Below, piece by piece: positions 60,332 through 64,000 of a DNA stretch of 64,000 nucleotides. The stretch is from Saururus chinensis (Eukaryota; Streptophyta; Magnoliopsida; Piperales; Saururaceae), in assembly GCA_035235625.1 (NCBI GenBank), contig CP141150.1:29218756-29282755 (forward strand). Reading direction: 5' to 3'. A program made the position numbers and the translations under genes. The stretch's first letter is position 1. The number at the start of each line of letters is the position of its first letter. The notes beneath the pieces were generated by a model. That model made no database searches and was not told the origin of the DNA. It saw only the letters and a list, made by a program, of their open reading frames with translations.

Positions 60332-61665
60332 TTAGGATTAGTTGTGGTTTATTTGAATTAAGATAAATATTAATATTTTAGTTTAATTATTAATTAATTT
60401 GGGAGTTATTAGTAGTTCAGGCATATATTTGAATTGAGATCATATTTTATTTATATACCATATATCTAAAATATATTTTTTCTATTTTGTATGAAGGTGT
60501 GGTTATCGAGGTCTTTAGACAACGTGCAAAATATTTGAAAATAATTTTAACACGCTTTAAAATGATTTGGACAACTTTTTGGAGTTACAAATTTGTTGAA
60601 AATCAATATGGACGTGAATGAAAGAGTTTAATAAACATAGTAGAAAATTAAACAAGAATATAGATTGTCGAGTGAACAGACATAGCTTCCTGAACGGAAA
60701 TTGGACACAAAACTTAATAGAATTGTCCAAATTGCAAAAATAGTATAGACATTCAAATGGGATAATGTGCACTTTTATATTTTAAGCTAGTTTTGTGTCC
60801 TTTTCTTATTAGACTTCCTCGTATGACTCTTATGCCTATATAAAGTCATTTGGAGCTCCAAATTGAGGGATTCTAGTAAATTTGTTAAAGAAAAAATGGA
60901 TAAGATGGAGAAGCGTTCAAAGCTTTTAGTTCAAATTTAAGAACCTTCTTCTACCATGCAAGGCTAGTTTTTTCTTTTACTTAAAGAGTTGATGAAACTA
61001 TAGATAAGTTTCAAGTTCTTTTTCTTTTTAATTTAGATCTTAGTTGTGATTAATGATAATTGTATGACAAGGTTTCCTTTTTAATGGAAGATTTTTCAAG
61101 TTTATTCAATTCTATGTTGATTTATTGTCTTGTAGATGATAGATTGATGCGGTTTGGAGATTTACATTGATTCTAATTTCTGTGATTTAGATGAGATGGT
61201 CATGAAATAGTTCTAATGTTCATGTGATTAAAGAATTGGATGAGTTATATTAAGTCAAGATGAGTCATGTTTATAGTTTAGTTTAGTGTAAATGATTCAT
61301 GCTATTGTTGAAGATAGTTTATGTCATTGATTTAATTAATGATTCTTTTTAAAGTGATTTTAGCTAGTATATGAGAATACTAGTTTACATTCACACTAGA
61401 TATAGATTAGAGATCAAAGAATTGTTAAGGTTCTATAGTGGATTCAAATTTCTAAATAATTATCATTATATTGCTCTCTTCCTGTTAATTTAGTTGATTA
61501 TTTCTTTTGTTTAATTTAAGTTTTTCTTTTAAGTTTCAATTATCAGTAAATTATTCTCTTAGATTTAGTAATTAATTCATCGTCCCTAAGGTTCGACAAC
61601 CCTTTAATACTTTTCCTAGTACAATTACCATGTACACTTGCAAAGTGTTTAATTATAAATGATCA
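60261..61665 (+). repeat. 5' LTR of the Tat/Athila-type element
   Basis: 1405 bp, homologous along its length to the solo LTR 27502-28923. TATA box at 60837-60844. A (TA)n run of about 57 bp lies just inside its start. Confidence 0.85.
60272..60328. repeat. (TA)n microsatellite
   Basis: About 28 TA dinucleotides immediately after the LTR start. Shorter TA runs occupy the same place in the related LTRs. Confidence 0.95.
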
Positions 61666-62799
61666 AGTTTTTGGCTTTCGCTAAGTTCCTCAAAAACCTA
61701 TGCACTCACAAGCGTAAATTAAAGACCCATGTGTCTAAGAAGGTCTTCCTCACTGAGCAAGTTAGCTTTCTTTTAAAGTTTGATACTCTACCTAAGTTCA
61801 AGGACTTTGGCATGCCCACTATTTCTTGTGTCATAGGCTATCACTCCATCCGTAAAGCCTTCCTTGACCTTGGTGCAACCATCAATCTACTCTCTTACTT
61901 GGTGTATGAGCAATTATGTTTAGGAGACTTATAGCCCATGTCAGTTACTCTTTATTTAGCAACCATTTTGTGCATAAACCTTGGGGAATCATTGAAGATG
62001 TCTTAGTTGGTATTGACTGGTTCTTCTTCCCTTGTTGACTTTCTTGTCTTAGATATGGAACTTGTCTTCAATTTCACAAACCAAATCTCCATAATTCTAG
62101 GTCATCCTTTCCTTGCCACATCTAATGTATGCATCAATTATAGGACAGGGGTAATGGAGATGTACTTTGGGAATATGAAAGTTCAACTAAATGTTTTTGA
62201 TGAGTCTAACCGTTTACTTACGACTTGTGATGTTGAATCTTTTATGGTAGACCATTTTATGTTCGATGCCTTTGATAGAGGTCCATCTTTTATAGTGGCA
62301 GCCCATAACCAAGTCATGTATTCTAGTTATCCCGTGTCATCTTCTTGGAGACTTAAGTGAAGAGCTTATGCCAATCTCTACCATCTGTCCTTGATGTTCG
62401 AAACTCTTTTCATAATTAGCCTAGTACAATTACCTTGTATACTTACAAAAGGTTTAAATTTGAGAGTGTTGGCATTGTCTGGCTGAAGGTAATAAACTTA
62501 GCACTTCTTAAGAGGAAACCCTTGTTTTTTATTTGTTTCTTTTCTAATCATTGTTTTTGTTTCTTTTGTGTGATATAGTAGGTCAGGTCTGGGGGAATGT
62601 TCATCACATGTATTTATCTCTTTTCTCTCAATCTTATGTACTTCACATTAAAATTCATGGATTAGTTCTTTAGTTGCTACTCTCAGGTGATATTTTTGTT
62701 TCTCTCTCTTACTTATTCTTATCATTGCAATATATATCTCCTTTAACATTGTGGACAATGTTCGGTTTAGATTTGGGGGTGTAGAAAGATATTTTCTTT

Positions 62800-64000
62800 C
62801 TTAGTTTAGGGTATTTTCAGTTATTTTTCATAATTTCTATCAATTTTTATGTTTTTTATCTTAAAAGCATATGTCTATTTTTAAAGGGATCAATTTCACG
62901 TACAAAGTTCAAGTAATTAATTAAGTGATGAAAACAATTGAGTGAGTAATTTCTGTTTTATTTTCTTTATCTTGGAAAGTTATTCTTATATTTTTAAATC
63001 ACATTTCACACACTTGAAACTTGTAGGAATATAATTTTATGATTTACTACTTGCAATCTTAATGGGATATCTTTAATTGAGCATATCTTTTAAAACATGG
63101 AGTTCGAGTACTTTTTATGATAGATCTTTATGCTTGACTATTATTTGCAAAAATTTGGGATAAGTGTGTAATGAAAAAAATGAATAAAAAAAGTTCAAAA
63201 AAATAAAAAAAGATTGATTGATTGAAAAAAATGATGATGAAAAAAAAGAGAATAAATATTTGTTTCTCTTGTCATTGAGTAACTGGGCTCTAAGCAAGAC
63301 TAGGGGTTCACGTTAAAAGGTAAAAAGTTGAAATAAATTATTTTTATGACTTACTTTGTTCAGTAGCCTTTATATTTTGAGTTATTTAGCCTGAGCAGTG
63401 TCTCAATACCTAGTACCTTGAGCTGAGTGAATTAGGAACACTAGCCTAATGCTTGTTACATAAACTATTTAGAAAGTTTAATAGAGCTAAATACTGTATG
63501 AGTTATATTTTGAGGTATATTATGCTCTTATTCCTTGATTTTAATTAAAATTTGAATCCAATTACATGAGGTTTTATTATAAGATGTTAAGGATGAAAGA
63601 TTATCATTGTTATATTTTTAAGTTAGTGAACTTTAATGAGCTTTGTTAATGGGTCACATTAAGATATGTTTATTAATACAGATTTAAATGTAATAAGTAC
63701 AAGTTTCTACACTTTATGTTTTTGAAATGTATATATGTAGTTGCTCAATTATTTCTAAGATGAGGCTAAAGAATGGATGATAACTTACTTGAAAGTGATC
63801 AGATCAAAATTATTTACTTGTTTCAAGTATTCATGATTGGTTTTTTTTTAAAAAATACTTATGTGTTTTTAAGGGAAAATTATTTTTAGAATTTTTATTT
63901 TCTTGTTTAGTTTTATTTCTTTTCCTAGGTATAGATGTTTGTGGGTATCATTATTGTAAACCCTCACGAGATACAACTCGTCCAACTAGGGACACCTAGG
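62800..64000 (+). other. AT-rich 3' noncoding region of the Tat/Athila-type element
   Basis: No gene. 63280-63900 matches the reverse complement of about 6830-7500, so both belong to one family's 3' noncoding region. Confidence 0.65.

Larger units (their letters stand above)
60261..64000 (+). mobile_element. Tat/Athila-type element, partial, broken, runs off the window
   Basis: LTR 60261-61665 (TGATAAGT...GATCA), followed by AGTTTTTGGC, the start of the usual Asp-type primer region. The internal part keeps a segment about 61.70-62.36 kb resembling the region before pol, with the protease-like motif 'FLDLGATINLLSY' and 'IILGHPFLATSNVCI', then noncoding sequence with the family's CTTAGCACTTCTTAAGAGG near 62.49 kb, GGTTTAGATTTGGGGGTG near 62.77 kb, and a long AT-rich tail. 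GCCCT (60256-60260) should be the left target duplication; the right end is outside. Most of gag and pol is not recognisable; several breaks. Confidence 0.72.

Overview
This is nuclear DNA of a flowering plant, AT-rich and built almost entirely of transposable elements. The evidence is plant chromoviruses (Reina- and Tekay-type Ty3 elements) with initiator-Met primer sites, Tat/Athila-type LTRs, Stowaway MITEs flanked by TA, L1-type LINEs and a plant transposon-type Ulp1 protease remnant. I see no intact host gene with a known function, no rRNA or true tRNA gene, and nothing bacterial. I cannot name the species.

Layout. 1-3.9 kb: a broken Ulp1-like protease, then unrecognised sequence. 3.9-6.3 kb: a Reina-like fossil with LTR copies in inverted orientation at its two ends. 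6.3-7.6 kb: a minus-strand Tat/Athila remnant. 7.9-57.9 kb: an anonymous locus (called U here) repeated three times and separated by copies of one dispersed repeat (R1, LTR-like, minus strand). Each U copy has a tandem array of about 165-205 bp units, a Stowaway MITE at the same place and a similar 3' flank. Copies A (about 10.0-14.2 kb) and C (31.75-35.6 plus 56.2-56.8 kb) also keep a G-box and TATA box. Copies A and B are nearly identical; C is more diverged.

The U copies have been torn apart by later insertions. A young Reina-type element (17808-23265, TSD CAATT) sits in copy B. A gag-only element (24888-29254, TSD GTTTT) sits in an R1 copy and itself holds a solo Tat/Athila LTR (TSD CTGGG). 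Copy C holds a LINE, which holds a solo LTR (TSD ACCAT) and a Tekay-type element (36403-54173, TSD CATCT), which in turn holds a second Tekay-type element (40830-49832, TSD TGTGT). 57.9-64 kb: another LTR-like block with a tRNA-like MITE, then a Tat/Athila-type element running off the window.

Two things deserve attention. First, the U locus: a promoter-like block, a conserved hairpin and a tandem array in which each unit carries a branch-site, acceptor and donor-like layout; it could be an undescribed non-coding or micro-exon gene family. Second, the inner Tekay-type element has an open 240-codon reading frame before gag, with an acidic repeat tract, a DLNxxP repression-type motif and two CCHC zinc knuckles. 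Both are inferences from sequence alone.
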